From assembly GCA_964484205.1 (NCBI GenBank), contig CAZAEZ010000016.1, positions 1-64,000 of the forward strand: a stretch of 64,000 nt of DNA. The letters run 5' to 3'. Under the pieces are notes generated by a model, which was given only the letters and a program-made list of their open reading frames with translations, was not told where the DNA came from and searched no databases. Below, one piece after another: positions 17,174-26,011 of this stretch. The translations under genes were made by a program, and so were the position numbers. The DNA is from M3007 sp964484205 (GTDB lineage: Bacteria; Bacteroidota; Bacteroidia; Chitinophagales; Saprospiraceae). The first letter of the stretch is position 1. Every line of letters starts with the position of its first letter.

Positions 17174-17995
17174 ATGACCGACACACTTAAACAGACCATC
17201 GAAGCAGCCTGGGACGACCGTTCGCTGCTTCAAAACCCCGATACCCAACACGCCATCCGCAGCCTGATCGCCCACCTGGATAGCGGCGCACTTCGGGTCG
17301 CCGAACCGCTTCCCGATGGCGCCTGGGTTACGCACGATTGGGTAAAAAAAGGCGTGATCTTGTATTTCCCGATTCAGGCTATGGAAACGATCGAGGTGGG
17401 CCCGTTTGAATTTTATGATAAAATTCCGCTAAAAAAAGGCTTTGCCGAAAAAGGGGTTCGCGTGGTACCGCAGGCGCTGGCTCGCTACGGGTCGTTTATC
17501 GAAAAAGGCGCTATTCTGATGCCTTCCTATGTCAATATCGGCGCCTGGGTGGGTAGCGGCTCCATGGTTGATACCTGGGCCACCGTGGGCTCCTGTGCGC
17601 AAATTGGCCGGAATGTGCACCTTGCCGGTGGCGTTGGTATCGGCGGTGTGCTGGAGCCGCCGCAGGCAACGCCGACAATTATTGAAGATGAATGTTTTAT
17701 CGGCTCCCGGTGTATCGTAGTGGAAGGGGTGCATGTGGAGCGCGAAGCCGTGCTCGGCGCCAATGTGGTGCTCACGCAGAGTACGCGGATTATCGACGTG
17801 ACGGGCCCGGAACCGGCCATCCTGAAAGGGCGGGTGCCGGCGCGTTCGGTGGTTATACCGGGCAGCTATACCAAGGAGTTTCCGGCGGGTACCTACCAGG
17901 TGTCGTGTGCGCTCATCATCGGCAAACGCAAAGAAAGTACGGATAAAAAAGTATCGCTCAACGATGCCCTGCGCGACTTCCAGGTATCGGCGTAA
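17174..17995 (+). CDS. dapD: 2,3,4,5-tetrahydropyridine-2,6-dicarboxylate N-succinyltransferase
   Basis: 273 aa, the normal length of DapD. An N-terminal helical domain (TDTLKQTIEAAWDDRS) is followed by a left-handed beta-helix made of hexapeptide repeats (VNIGAWVGSGSMVDTWATVG, HLAGGVGIGGVLEPPQA, GSRCIVVEGVHV) and a C-terminal segment with GSYTKEFPAGTYQVSCALI. The enzyme succinylates tetrahydrodipicolinate in the lysine/diaminopimelate pathway, so this organism uses the succinylase branch. It lies 41 bp after mlaE and 27 bp before the RDD gene on the same strand. Confidence 0.96.
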   Translation: MTDTLKQTIEAAWDDRSLLQNPDTQHAIRSLIAHLDSGALRVAEPLPDGAWVTHDWVKKGVILYFPIQAMETIEVGPFEFYDKIPLKKGFAEKGVRVVPQALARYGSFIEKGAILMPSYVNIGAWVGSGSMVDTWATVGSCAQIGRNVHLAGGVGIGGVLEPPQATPTIIEDECFIGSRCIVVEGVHVEREAVLGANVVLTQSTRIIDVTGPEPAILKGRVPARSVVIPGSYTKEFPAGTYQVSCALIIGKRKESTDKKVSLNDALRDFQVSA

Positions 17996-18022
17996 AACGC
18001 ATTGTCGACCCAATAAATATTC

Positions 18023-18775
18023 ATGCTGAAATCCATCGAGATAACCACGACGCAAAACGTAACGATCGAATACAGCCTTGCCCGTTTGCGCGAGCGCGGG
18101 TTGGCCTGGTTTCTTGATTTGGTGATCGTGCTGGTTGGGTACCTGATTTTTTTTCAATTCCTGCAGGCGCTTAGCGGCGGGTTGTTCACTGGAGAAACGG
18201 GTTGGGTGATGGTAGCAGTTTTAATGCCTTTTTTGGTCTATTTCCTGTATAATATTTGCTTCGAAATCTGGAATATTGGCCAAACGCCGGGGAAGATGCT
18301 GATGGGGACCAAGGTTGTCCGGCTGGATGGGAAAGACCCGGAATGGAGCGATGTGGTCTTGCGCGCGGTGTTGCACCTGGTCGATTCGCTGTTTTCTTTC
18401 TGCGTGATCGGCGCGGTTTTGATAAAAACAACCGGGAAAAGCCAGCGGCTTGGCGATCTGGCTGCCAACACCACCGTCATTAAAATTCAGGATACAGCGC
18501 AATACCAGTTCCGTCTTCAGGATATCCTCAGCATTTCCACACTGGAAAATTATCAGCCCGTTTATCCGCAAGTGCGCAGGCTCAATGAGCAGGACATGAT
18601 TTTTATAAAAACAGTACTCGGTCGTGTACAACGCTATCCGAATTATGCACACGAGGCCGTTGTGGAAGATCTGGTCACCCACCTGATGCCAATTCTTGAA
18701 ATTGATCAGCGCCCGGGCAACCGGCTGGAATTTTTGAAAACCCTGCTGCGCGATTACATTGTACTTACCAGATAA
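18023..18775 (+). CDS. RDD family membrane protein
   Basis: 250 aa. The RDD domain spans about residues 15-150: RLRERGLAWFLDLVIVLV carries the family Arg and Asp residues in the first helix, followed by LMGTKVVRLDGKDP and a further pair of helices (LFSFCVIGAVLIKTTGKSQRLGDLAANT). The C-terminal about 85 residues are cytoplasmic and helical. Function of the family is poorly defined (some members are ion antiporters). Probably cotranscribed with dapD. Confidence 0.88.
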   Translation: MLKSIEITTTQNVTIEYSLARLRERGLAWFLDLVIVLVGYLIFFQFLQALSGGLFTGETGWVMVAVLMPFLVYFLYNICFEIWNIGQTPGKMLMGTKVVRLDGKDPEWSDVVLRAVLHLVDSLFSFCVIGAVLIKTTGKSQRLGDLAANTTVIKIQDTAQYQFRLQDILSISTLENYQPVYPQVRRLNEQDMIFIKTVLGRVQRYPNYAHEAVVEDLVTHLMPILEIDQRPGNRLEFLKTLLRDYIVLTR

Positions 18776-18779
18776 TAGA

Positions 18780-18872
18780 GGTTAGAAAGTTAGAGGGTTA
18801 CTGGTTAGAAGGTTGAACATCATCCGAAATGGTGTACAACCTTCTAACCAGTAACCCTCTAACTTTCTAACC
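18780..18872. repeat. Large perfect inverted repeat between convergent genes
   Basis: Two perfectly complementary 36-bp arms (18780-18815 and 18837-18872; start GGTTAGAAAGTTAGAGGG) flank a 21-nt loop. Each arm is internally built from GGTTAGAA/GGGTTACT-like words. It lies between the stops of the RDD gene and the DUF4097-like gene, where it could work as a bidirectional terminator, although there is no T-run. Confidence 0.9.
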
Positions 18873-18882
18873 TTCTGAAAGA

Positions 18883-20022
18883 TTATTTCAGCACAAAATC
18901 GCCGTAAGTCAGCCGTGCTTTAACCAGGCCGGGTGCATTGGCATTGCCGACAAAACCGGCAACTGCAGAACGGTTGCCTTCATCGGCGCGCCGGTTGATG
19001 GTTGCGCCGGAAGGTGTGTGCAGGTCGGTATGTGTGCCTTCGGCGTCGAAACGAAAAGATGCGCCGCTTTCCACGTTCATTTGCACGTCGGTGTACTTGC
19101 CGACAATTTTTGCTTCGGAGAAATTGCGGGCCAGCGCGGAGACCTTCAGGCTTCCGTAGGTGAGGTCGGCGTCTACGGTAGTGGCCACACTGTTCACTTT
19201 CACATCGGTGTACTGCGCCGTGACAAAAGCTGCGCCGGCTTTGTCCACGCGCAGGTTGGCATATTTTGTTTGTAAGCGCAGGTCTTGAATGTCGCCGAGG
19301 TTAAAGTCGTCGTATTTGGAGGTCATGCGCACGGTTTTAGCCCGATCAATCTGACATTCCGAATACTTGGTGTCAATCTGAACATCCGTGGCTTCAGAAA
19401 GAATTAGGCCGCCATAGCTGAGGTGCCCCGAGAGGTTGCGCACCTTGGCAATGGTTGCTTTTCCGTAGCCGATCGTCAGGTCGCCGTCGTTGTTTATGGC
19501 CTCGGTGCGCAGGTCGCCGTAGTGGATTTCTGCGGTCAGTTTGCCATTGAGGTTGCCGACGTAGGAATTGCCGTATTTATTTTTCAGATCGAGCTGGTTC
19601 CCGACCGGCATCCAGACTTCATAGTTGATTTTGAAGTCTTTGCAGCTGTTGCCGGGCCACCAATTTTTACCTTCTGAATTCACGACTGTTTCGGCTTTAA
19701 CGTAACCGGCTGTATTGGTAAAATTGACATTGATTCGGTCAAAAGTTTTATCCGCATCCCGTTGGTTGTTGGCATTAACAACGATGGTGATGTCGATTTT
19801 CACACTGTTTTTTTCCCAGGTATTCACATGTACTTTGCCATACTTGTTGTACAAGGCAGTCATGCCATTGGCAGTCGTGTTAAATTCCCGGTTGATCTTC
19901 TTTGTAAACTCCTGTGTGGGGCCGTTTGCCTGTAAGGGAGTGGTTGTTGCAGTGCCCAGTAGAACCAGGCTAAGCAGGAGCGTCTGTTGCAGGCGGCCCG
20001 GCTTAAATAGATTTAACTTCAT
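18883..20022 (-). CDS. Secreted DUF4097-like beta-repeat protein
   Basis: 379 aa. The signal peptide ends near residue 33 (TTTPLQANG). The rest is a succession of short beta-strand repeats of the DUF4097/auto-transporter-adhesin head type (KYGKVHVNTWEKNSVKI, KYGNSYVGNLNGKL, KYSECQIDRAKTV, KYDDFNLGDIQDLRLQTKYANLRVDKAG), with recurrent K-Y-G/D/S/A at about 22-residue spacing. This suggests a right-handed beta-helix at the cell surface or in the periplasm. It overlaps the upstream membrane regulator by 20 bp and is the last gene of an ECF sigma operon, so it may be an input or output of that system. Confidence 0.75.
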   Translation of the reverse strand: MKLNLFKPGRLQQTLLLSLVLLGTATTTPLQANGPTQEFTKKINREFNTTANGMTALYNKYGKVHVNTWEKNSVKIDITIVVNANNQRDADKTFDRINVNFTNTAGYVKAETVVNSEGKNWWPGNSCKDFKINYEVWMPVGNQLDLKNKYGNSYVGNLNGKLTAEIHYGDLRTEAINNDGDLTIGYGKATIAKVRNLSGHLSYGGLILSEATDVQIDTKYSECQIDRAKTVRMTSKYDDFNLGDIQDLRLQTKYANLRVDKAGAAFVTAQYTDVKVNSVATTVDADLTYGSLKVSALARNFSEAKIVGKYTDVQMNVESGASFRFDAEGTHTDLHTPSGATINRRADEGNRSAVAGFVGNANAPGLVKARLTYGDFVLK

Positions 20023-20803
20023 GATTTCCGCTGTTTATCGGTGCAGTTTGCTGTTGATTTGGTCGCTGTTGTTCGAGGTGTTCGAGAACACGCCCGAGTA
20101 TTGCTGCTTTGGCTTTGTAGTTTTCGATCATGGCACGAACTACCTTTTCCCGGTTGCCCGGGGGAACTTTGGCGAGCTCGTTCCGCAGCTCGTTCATCAC
20201 ATTATCCATTTGCAGGAGGTCTTCTGTAACACCGGCATCCTGGTATGTGGCGAAACTGGCCAGTTTTTCTTTTTTTGCTGAAATATCCCGTTGGTAATAC
20301 TGCTCCAGCTCGGCATATTCCTTGGAAACATCGCTCAGGGCCATGCCGGGTTGGCCGGAACTGTTGGCATACCAAATGCCAATGTTAACGCCGGCAATCA
20401 GTAGCACCGCGGCTGCGGCTATACGCATTAGGGTACGTTGCCAATGGACTTGCACGACTTTTGCCGTTTTCCCGCCAATGGATTTTTCAATGGCGGTCCA
20501 CAGTTGCTCGTCAGGTGAATGGGTGTCGAATGCGTCGCGATTTGCGCGAATAAATCCTTCGAGTGTGTGATTGCTTCTGCCGTTCAATTGTTGTTCGATG
20601 CGCTGCCAAACGGCATCGGTGGGGGTGGCAGAATCAAAAAGGGGGCGCTGGAGGAAAATCTGCTGTTCCAGGCTGTTGGCGGCAGGCATCCGGTCCAGGC
20701 TTTTTTCGATACAAGCCCAAACGCCCTGGTTGGGTGTGGCATAGTCGAAAGCCTCCCGGTGCTGCCGGATATACTGTTCTATGTTGCTGCTGTTGGACAT
20801 CAT
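20003..20803 (-). CDS. Membrane protein, possible anti-sigma regulator, with three N-terminal repeats
   Basis: 266 aa; family not recognised. The N-terminal cytoplasmic part contains three copies of one motif at about 36-40-residue spacing: REAFDYATPNQGVWACIEKSL, RPLFDSATPTDAVWQRIEQQL and RDAFDTHSPDEQLWTAIEKSI. One membrane helix follows (LMRIAAAAVLLIAGVNIGIWY, about 125-145), then a helical periplasmic domain. The layout (cytoplasmic N-terminus, one TM, directly downstream of an ECF sigma gene) fits an anti-sigma factor, but no zinc-finger anti-sigma motif is present; the role is inference. It overlaps the following DUF4097-like gene. Confidence 0.65.
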   Translation of the reverse strand: MMSNSSNIEQYIRQHREAFDYATPNQGVWACIEKSLDRMPAANSLEQQIFLQRPLFDSATPTDAVWQRIEQQLNGRSNHTLEGFIRANRDAFDTHSPDEQLWTAIEKSIGGKTAKVVQVHWQRTLMRIAAAAVLLIAGVNIGIWYANSSGQPGMALSDVSKEYAELEQYYQRDISAKKEKLASFATYQDAGVTEDLLQMDNVMNELRNELAKVPPGNREKVVRAMIENYKAKAAILGRVLEHLEQQRPNQQQTAPINSGNHEVKSI

Positions 20804-20912
20804 GCTGTGCTGGTTTTTTAGATTGAACCGTTACCATTTGACGATCCGCTTTTTCTGTTAAAACGTTTCCTGTTGCTGCAGGTCACGTTTAAAAGCGGCC
20901 GCCGATACATAC

Positions 20913-21443
20913 CTACGTTGAAAGCAAGTCACGCAATTTTGATTTTGCGCGGCTGTATTGCGATTTCGACGTTGCTTCCGAGATGCCTAGAATATCACCA
21001 ATCTCCTCATGATCATATCCTTCCATGGCATACAGTGTGAAAACCATCCGGTAGCCATCGGGTAATTCCGTAATGGCGTGGTTGATCCGCTCAACACTAT
21101 AGGGCACTTCAGGCACTGGTTCCGGCTCCTCGGAACGTTCATTGTAGGGCGTCAATTCTTGAAAAGACAGGCGGCGACTTTTCAAAAAATTGATGCATTT
21201 GTTGACCGTGATTCGCTTGATCCAGGCGCCGATGCTGCTTTCGTAACGAAAGGTGTCTAATTTCATAAACACCTCAACGAAAGTGCTTTGCAGTAGGTCC
21301 TCAGCATCGTGGGTGTTTTGCACCATACGCAATGCTGTGTTGTACATAGCCCGGTTGTACAGGCGGTACAACTCAAACTGTGCGTCGCGGCGGCCTTGTT
21401 TACAGCGTTCGATCAGGTCGCGGTGCGTTTGCGTGGCGTCCAT
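20913..21443 (-). CDS. ECF-type RNA polymerase sigma factor
   Basis: 176 aa. Region 2 is clear (YNRAMYNTALRMVQNTHDAEDLLQ, FRYESSIGAWIKRI), as is region 4 with its helix-turn-helix (GYDHEEIGDILGISEATSKS). Length and lack of region 3 are typical of ECF sigma-70 factors. The order sigma, then the membrane repeat protein (109 bp on), then the overlapping DUF4097-like secreted protein suggests one envelope-sensing operon. Confidence 0.93.
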   Translation of the reverse strand: MDATQTHRDLIERCKQGRRDAQFELYRLYNRAMYNTALRMVQNTHDAEDLLQSTFVEVFMKLDTFRYESSIGAWIKRITVNKCINFLKSRRLSFQELTPYNERSEEPEPVPEVPYSVERINHAITELPDGYRMVFTLYAMEGYDHEEIGDILGISEATSKSQYSRAKSKLRDLLST

Positions 21444-21618
21444 TTTGTGATTTGATTATATTGACAATTTATGCCAGATCGGGTTGCATCGAAGTGTTAA
21501 ATTTTTATTTTAGAGTTTCTTGTTTTCCGGTGCCCACAAACTACAAACCAAAAACCTTTAAACCAGAAACTTACTAACCTCAGATTATTCTTCGTTTTTT
21601 TGCCAAAAATTATAACAT

Positions 21619-22773
21619 ATGTCTCTACGGCAATTTGGCCTCCTGGGCCTTCTGTTTTGTACGCCACTTTTTTTATCGGCCCAAATTGAGGATGCCGACA
21701 TCATCTTTCGCGAATTGCGCGTGCTGGACGGCGTGTGGTTCATGCCGCAATCGCGGGGCGACCGGCTCCAGGTTTGGTCAATTGAAAACGACAGTACCCT
21801 GGCCGGCCGTGAATTGCGCATTAAAGAAGAAGATGGCGACACGGTGTTGCTGGAATCCATGCGGATCGAATTGCGCGGCCAAGTTATTACGTACCACCAA
21901 ACTATCCGCGGCCAAAATGATAACGAACCCATACCGTTCGAACTTACCCTGGCCGATTACGATGGCTATTTATTTGAAAATCCGAAACAGGTAAATCCCA
22001 ACAAAATCCGCTACCGCCTGCTGGGGCGCCGCGAAATCCAGGTTTGGACCGAAGGGCAACGTGGCAGCCGTACGGTAAATACCGAAAATGTATTCGAACG
22101 CGAGTTTACCCCGGCCGGGCTGGAGTTTCGCGTTCGCGCCGGCATTAATATGACGACCATTCGGGCTACCGGCAATTTTCCGGCTTCCAGCGATCCGGCC
22201 ATTGCCAAGAACCCTGTCACCTCCGCGCGGCCCGGCTGGGAGCTGGGTACCCAATTCCGGTTTAAAGGCAGCGGCGGGTTCATCACCCTGAACGTGGAAG
22301 CCGGCCTGATGGGCAGATATTCGCACGCGAAATCGGCCTTTTTTGTCATTACAGACTCCGTGATCAATTATGCGCGCGACGTCACCTACAGCCAAACCTG
22401 GCTAACCTTGGCAGCTATTCCGGAAATTAACCTGAAACGCGACGGCAGGCTCACCATTCTTGCCGGGCCGTATTACAGCCGCTTGTTGTTCAACAGAACC
22501 AAAGGGACCGAAGAGCCCACGGGCGACAATAAACTATTTGACGCCAATAACGATTTCAAAAAGAACGACGTAGGTATCATCGCGGGGCTCCAGTACCGCC
22601 TGAATTTCGGCAAAAAAGACCTGGGCGGTACGCTCGGTTTGCGCGCCAACCTGGGCCTGGCCGACCTGGATGCCCTGTACAACCGCGAGTGCAACGACCC
22701 CGCTTTTTGCAACGGCCGGATCGGCCTGCAGGGCATTTCGCTGTATTACAGTTTTAACTTGTTGGGCTTGTAA
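21619..22773 (+). CDS. Outer-membrane beta-barrel protein with N-terminal lipocalin-like domain
   Basis: 384 aa. Signal peptide MSLRQFGLLGLLFCTPLFLSA. Residues about 22-155 resemble the DUF6265/lipocalin-like fold (LDGVWFMPQSRGDRLQVWSI ... GRELRIKEEDGDTVLLESM). Residues about 165-384 look like a PorT-type outer-membrane barrel (FRVRAGINMTTIRATG ... GGTLGLRANLGLADLDALY) ending in an aromatic strand (ISLYYSFNLLGL). Function is unknown. The RNase H gene begins 2 bp after its stop, so the two are probably cotranscribed. Confidence 0.7.
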   Translation: MSLRQFGLLGLLFCTPLFLSAQIEDADIIFRELRVLDGVWFMPQSRGDRLQVWSIENDSTLAGRELRIKEEDGDTVLLESMRIELRGQVITYHQTIRGQNDNEPIPFELTLADYDGYLFENPKQVNPNKIRYRLLGRREIQVWTEGQRGSRTVNTENVFEREFTPAGLEFRVRAGINMTTIRATGNFPASSDPAIAKNPVTSARPGWELGTQFRFKGSGGFITLNVEAGLMGRYSHAKSAFFVITDSVINYARDVTYSQTWLTLAAIPEINLKRDGRLTILAGPYYSRLLFNRTKGTEEPTGDNKLFDANNDFKKNDVGIIAGLQYRLNFGKKDLGGTLGLRANLGLADLDALYNRECNDPAFCNGRIGLQGISLYYSFNLLGL

Positions 22774-22775
22774 AT

Positions 22776-23408
22776 ATGGCGAAACAAAAATTCTACGTCG
22801 TCTGGGATGGGCATGAGCCCGGCGTCTACAGCAGCTGGTCGGAAGCCAAGCAGCAAATCGACGGCTACCCGCAGGCGAAGTACAAGAGTTTTTCGTCAAA
22901 AACCGAAGCAGAAAAAGCGTACCGGGGTAGCTACTGGGCCTATGTGGGAAAGGACACCAAAAATGTAAAAAAATCACTACCGGAACTTGAAAAGGCCGGC
23001 GTGCGCCTCGATAGCCTGGCCGTCGATGCCGCCTGCAGTGGTAATCCGGGTGACATGGAATACCGGGGCGTACACACGAAAACCGGGCAGGAGATATTCA
23101 GGGTGGGGCCCTTGCCCGACGGCACAAACAATGTCGGAGAATTTTTGGCGCTGGTTCATGGCCTGGCCTGGCTCAAGCAGCAAAACAGCCCGAACATTCC
23201 TGTTTACTCCGATTCCCGGAACGCACAAATTTGGGTTAAAGCCAAAAAATGCCGCACCAAACTGGCGCATACCGGCCGCAATGCCGAGATTTTTCAGCTC
23301 ATCGAACGCGCGGAAAAATGGCTCGCACTCAACAAAGTCACCAACCCGATCCTAAAGTGGGAAACGGATGCCTGGGGGGAAATCCCCGCCGACTTTGGAC
23401 GAAAGTAG
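22776..23408 (+). CDS. Ribonuclease H with viroplasmin-type N-terminal domain
   Basis: 210 aa. Residues 1-55 form a caulimovirus-viroplasmin/HBD hybrid-binding domain (KFYVVWDGHEPGVYSSWSEA, GYPQAKYKSF). The catalytic domain follows, with DAACSGNPG (first Asp), the Glu in NNVGEFLALVHG and the YSDSRNAQIW Asp; the fourth acidic residue is probably in WETDAWGE. It removes RNA from RNA-DNA hybrids. This branch is the version commonly found in Bacteroidota. Confidence 0.9.
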   Translation: MAKQKFYVVWDGHEPGVYSSWSEAKQQIDGYPQAKYKSFSSKTEAEKAYRGSYWAYVGKDTKNVKKSLPELEKAGVRLDSLAVDAACSGNPGDMEYRGVHTKTGQEIFRVGPLPDGTNNVGEFLALVHGLAWLKQQNSPNIPVYSDSRNAQIWVKAKKCRTKLAHTGRNAEIFQLIERAEKWLALNKVTNPILKWETDAWGEIPADFGRK

Positions 23409-23426
23409 CGCCCTACGCCCTTTGCC

Positions 23427-24125
23427 CTACTCCCCGCCAAAAACATACTGCACGATATTCGCCCCCATTTGCAGGGCTTTCGTGCGTATGGCGATCGGGT
23501 CGTTGTGAATATCGTCCCAGCCGTCGCCGAGGTCGGTTTCAAAGTTATAAAAACAAATCAGTCGCCCCTGCCAGATCAGGCCGAAGCCCTGCGCCGGTTT
23601 GCCGTCGTGCTCGTGAATTTTCGGCATGCCGTTCTTGAACTCGTATTTCTGGTGGTAGATCGGGTGGCTGAAGGGCAGCTCCACAAAATCGAGCTCCGGA
23701 AAAACTTTTTTCATAGACGGCCGAACGAAGGGGTCAAGGCCAAAATCATCGTTTAAAATTAGAAACCCGCCGCCCTCCAGGTAAGCCCGCAGGTTCCGCG
23801 CTTCCAGATCGCTGAACAGCATGTTGCCGTGGCCGGTGGCGTACACGATCGGATAGTTGAAGATATCGGCGCTTCCGGGCTCCACAGTGGCGTATTCCAG
23901 GCTGAAATTTGTTTTCAGATTTTGATTGCAAAACTGCGCCAGGTTTTTCAGCGAGTTCACGTCGTTGTACCAGTCGCCGCCGCCGGAATACTTGAGCAGG
24001 GCCAGCTGTAGCGTGGGTGGCGTTTGGATTGCGGAACGCGGATTGCGGAGTGCGGAGTGGGCATTGCGGAAAGTGAAGGCGGTTGCTCCGAGGAAGCAGC
24101 AAATGAGTAGGGAAAGCCGAGTCAT
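23427..24125 (-). CDS. DUF4159 domain-containing secreted protein
   Basis: 232 aa. Signal peptide at the N-terminus (MTRLSLLICCFLGATAFTF). The domain begins LALLKYSGGGDWYNDVNSL and includes YPIVYATGHGNMLFSDLEARNLRAYLEGGGFLILNDD, characteristic of DUF4159, an amidotransferase-like fold often encoded near von Willebrand factor/MoxR clusters; those are not present here. Codons 20-35 are encoded by a low-complexity stretch (GCGGAnTGCGGA words, about 24030-24070), so the residues after the signal peptide may be repeat-derived. It follows the M3 peptidase gene by 22 bp and is likely cotranscribed. Confidence 0.85.
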   Translation of the reverse strand: MTRLSLLICCFLGATAFTFRNAHSALRNPRSAIQTPPTLQLALLKYSGGGDWYNDVNSLKNLAQFCNQNLKTNFSLEYATVEPGSADIFNYPIVYATGHGNMLFSDLEARNLRAYLEGGGFLILNDDFGLDPFVRPSMKKVFPELDFVELPFSHPIYHQKYEFKNGMPKIHEHDGKPAQGFGLIWQGRLICFYNFETDLGDGWDDIHNDPIAIRTKALQMGANIVQYVFGGE

Positions 24126-24147
24126 ATTATGTAGGAAAGAGATTTAG

Positions 24148-25875
24148 TTAAAATTTAGAATCATCCACGCTATCGAGATAAGCCTGTATTTCACCGACAA
24201 CCGAGGCCACACAGCCATCTTCAAACGGGGAGCGCAAATTGGCAAGTTTTACCAGATCGAGGAACGACTGGCTGCCCCCGGCTTTGCACAGGCGCAGGTA
24301 ATCAGCCCAGGCGGCCGAGTGGTTTTCGCGGTCTTTTTTCCAAAACTGGAATGCGCAGATTTGTGCCAGCGCGTAGTCGATGTAATAAAACGGCGAATTG
24401 AAGATGTGGTTTTGTTTTTGCCAAAAACCGCCGTTTTCCAGAAATGTATTTCCGTCGTAGTTGCGGTGTGGCAAATACGTTTTCTCCAACTGGCGCCAGG
24501 CGGCATTGCGTTCGGCCGGCGTCATGCCCGGATTTTCGTAAATAATGTGTTGAAATTCATCCACGGCAACGCCATATGGTAAAAATTGAAGCGCATTGCC
24601 CACATGCATGAAGTAGTATTTTTCGGTATCCGGGCCAAAAAACAAATGCATCCAGGGCCAGGTGAAAAACTCCATGCTCATGGAGTGGATCTCGGCGGCA
24701 TCGCTGGTCGGCCAGTGGTATTCGTCGAATTCAAAATGGCGGCTGCTCCACACCTGGAAGGCGTGTCCGGCCTCATGCGTCAAAACGTCGATATCGCCGC
24801 TGGTGCCGTTGAAGTTTGAAAAAATAAAAGGCGCCTGAAACATCGGCATATACGTGCAATAGCCCCCGGTAGCTTTGCCGTCCTGGTTTTCCAGGCTCAT
24901 CAGGTTGGCATCGAACAGGTGCTGGAAGAATTCATCTGTTTGGGGGGCCAGTTCGCGGTACATCCGGGCCGCATTCGCCACAATTTCGGCCGGCGTGCCA
25001 ACCGGTTTTGGGTTTCCAGACGGGAATTTATAGTCCTCATCAAAATAGCAGAGTGTATCCAGCCCGAGCCGCCGGCGTTGCCGTTCATACAGTGCCGAAG
25101 CCAGCGGGACGATGTGCTGCCGCACTTGTTTGCGAAAGTTGGCAACCATTTCCGGGGTATAGTCGGAGCGGCGCATGCGCGCGTACCCAACGGCAACAAA
25201 ATTGTCGTTGCCCAGCGTACGGGCGATCCGATGGCGCGCTTGCACCATTTTGTCGAACAACGGTTCAACTACAGGCGCATTTTTTTCATAAAACGCCCAT
25301 TTGGTCTGAGCGGCCCTGCGACGCACCGAGCGGTCGTTCGATTGCTCCACCGGCGTGAAACTGCTCAGGTTGTACACCGCACCGTCAAATTCCAGTTGGG
25401 CCGTTGCCTTCAGTTTGGTGTACTCGGTGCTGTACGCATTTTCTTCCTGCAAATCTTTTTGGATAGCCGGTTTGAATGTTTTCAATGCCAGATCGGCGAG
25501 TACGAACAAATGCCCGCCATACTTTTTGGCCAACGCTGCGCGGAAGGGCGACTTCAACAAGACCCGGTAAAAGTTGTCGTTCAGTGCCTCAAACGCGGGC
25601 AGGTTTTCATCAAAATAAGTATTCTCCGTTTCATAAAAAGGATCGCGGGTGTCCACCGTGTGCCGGATCAGACACAGGTTATACATCGTGGCAAATTCCT
25701 CGCGGATATGGATCAGTTGTTTCAGGTAATGGATTTGCGTTTCCAGCGATGCGGCTTGTTCAAAATTTTGCAAACTCGCATTGAATTTTTGTGAAACCAC
25801 CGCCAGGTCGGGCCGGGTATAAGGAAAGGATTCAAAAGTCGCTGTTGTCGAAGGGGTGTCAATCATAGTCTCCAT
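24148..25875 (-). CDS. M3 family oligoendopeptidase
   Basis: 575 aa, usual length for M3B oligoendopeptidases. The zinc motif is THEAGHAFQ near residue 365, with the third ligand in AAEIHSMSMEFF about 25 residues later. The C-terminus contains the substrate-binding region YDGNTFLENGGFW and YYIDYALAQICAFQFW. It cleaves short cytoplasmic peptides. The start METMIDTPS is at 25875, 30 bp downstream of a minus-strand -7 box; MIDTPS three codons in is an alternative. Confidence 0.95.
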   Translation of the reverse strand: METMIDTPSTTATFESFPYTRPDLAVVSQKFNASLQNFEQAASLETQIHYLKQLIHIREEFATMYNLCLIRHTVDTRDPFYETENTYFDENLPAFEALNDNFYRVLLKSPFRAALAKKYGGHLFVLADLALKTFKPAIQKDLQEENAYSTEYTKLKATAQLEFDGAVYNLSSFTPVEQSNDRSVRRRAAQTKWAFYEKNAPVVEPLFDKMVQARHRIARTLGNDNFVAVGYARMRRSDYTPEMVANFRKQVRQHIVPLASALYERQRRRLGLDTLCYFDEDYKFPSGNPKPVGTPAEIVANAARMYRELAPQTDEFFQHLFDANLMSLENQDGKATGGYCTYMPMFQAPFIFSNFNGTSGDIDVLTHEAGHAFQVWSSRHFEFDEYHWPTSDAAEIHSMSMEFFTWPWMHLFFGPDTEKYYFMHVGNALQFLPYGVAVDEFQHIIYENPGMTPAERNAAWRQLEKTYLPHRNYDGNTFLENGGFWQKQNHIFNSPFYYIDYALAQICAFQFWKKDRENHSAAWADYLRLCKAGGSQSFLDLVKLANLRSPFEDGCVASVVGEIQAYLDSVDDSKF

Positions 25876-25904
25876 TAATCAAATTATTAGGTAGTTATGT
25901 ATTG

Positions 25905-25912
25905 CAAAGGTA
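25905..25912 (-). promoter_or_regulatory. -7 box (TACCTTTG) for the M3 peptidase gene
   Basis: The minus strand reads TACCTTTGC, a perfect TAnnTTTG match, 30 nt before the start codon at 25875. Confidence 0.6.
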
Positions 25913-26011
25913 TGACACCTCAAATTGTCATGCCATGTTTGGGATAGATTACATCAGGTTCTGCTGGCTACCAAACGGTGGTTTTGTACTTTGCGCACAA
26001 AAAACGACAGA

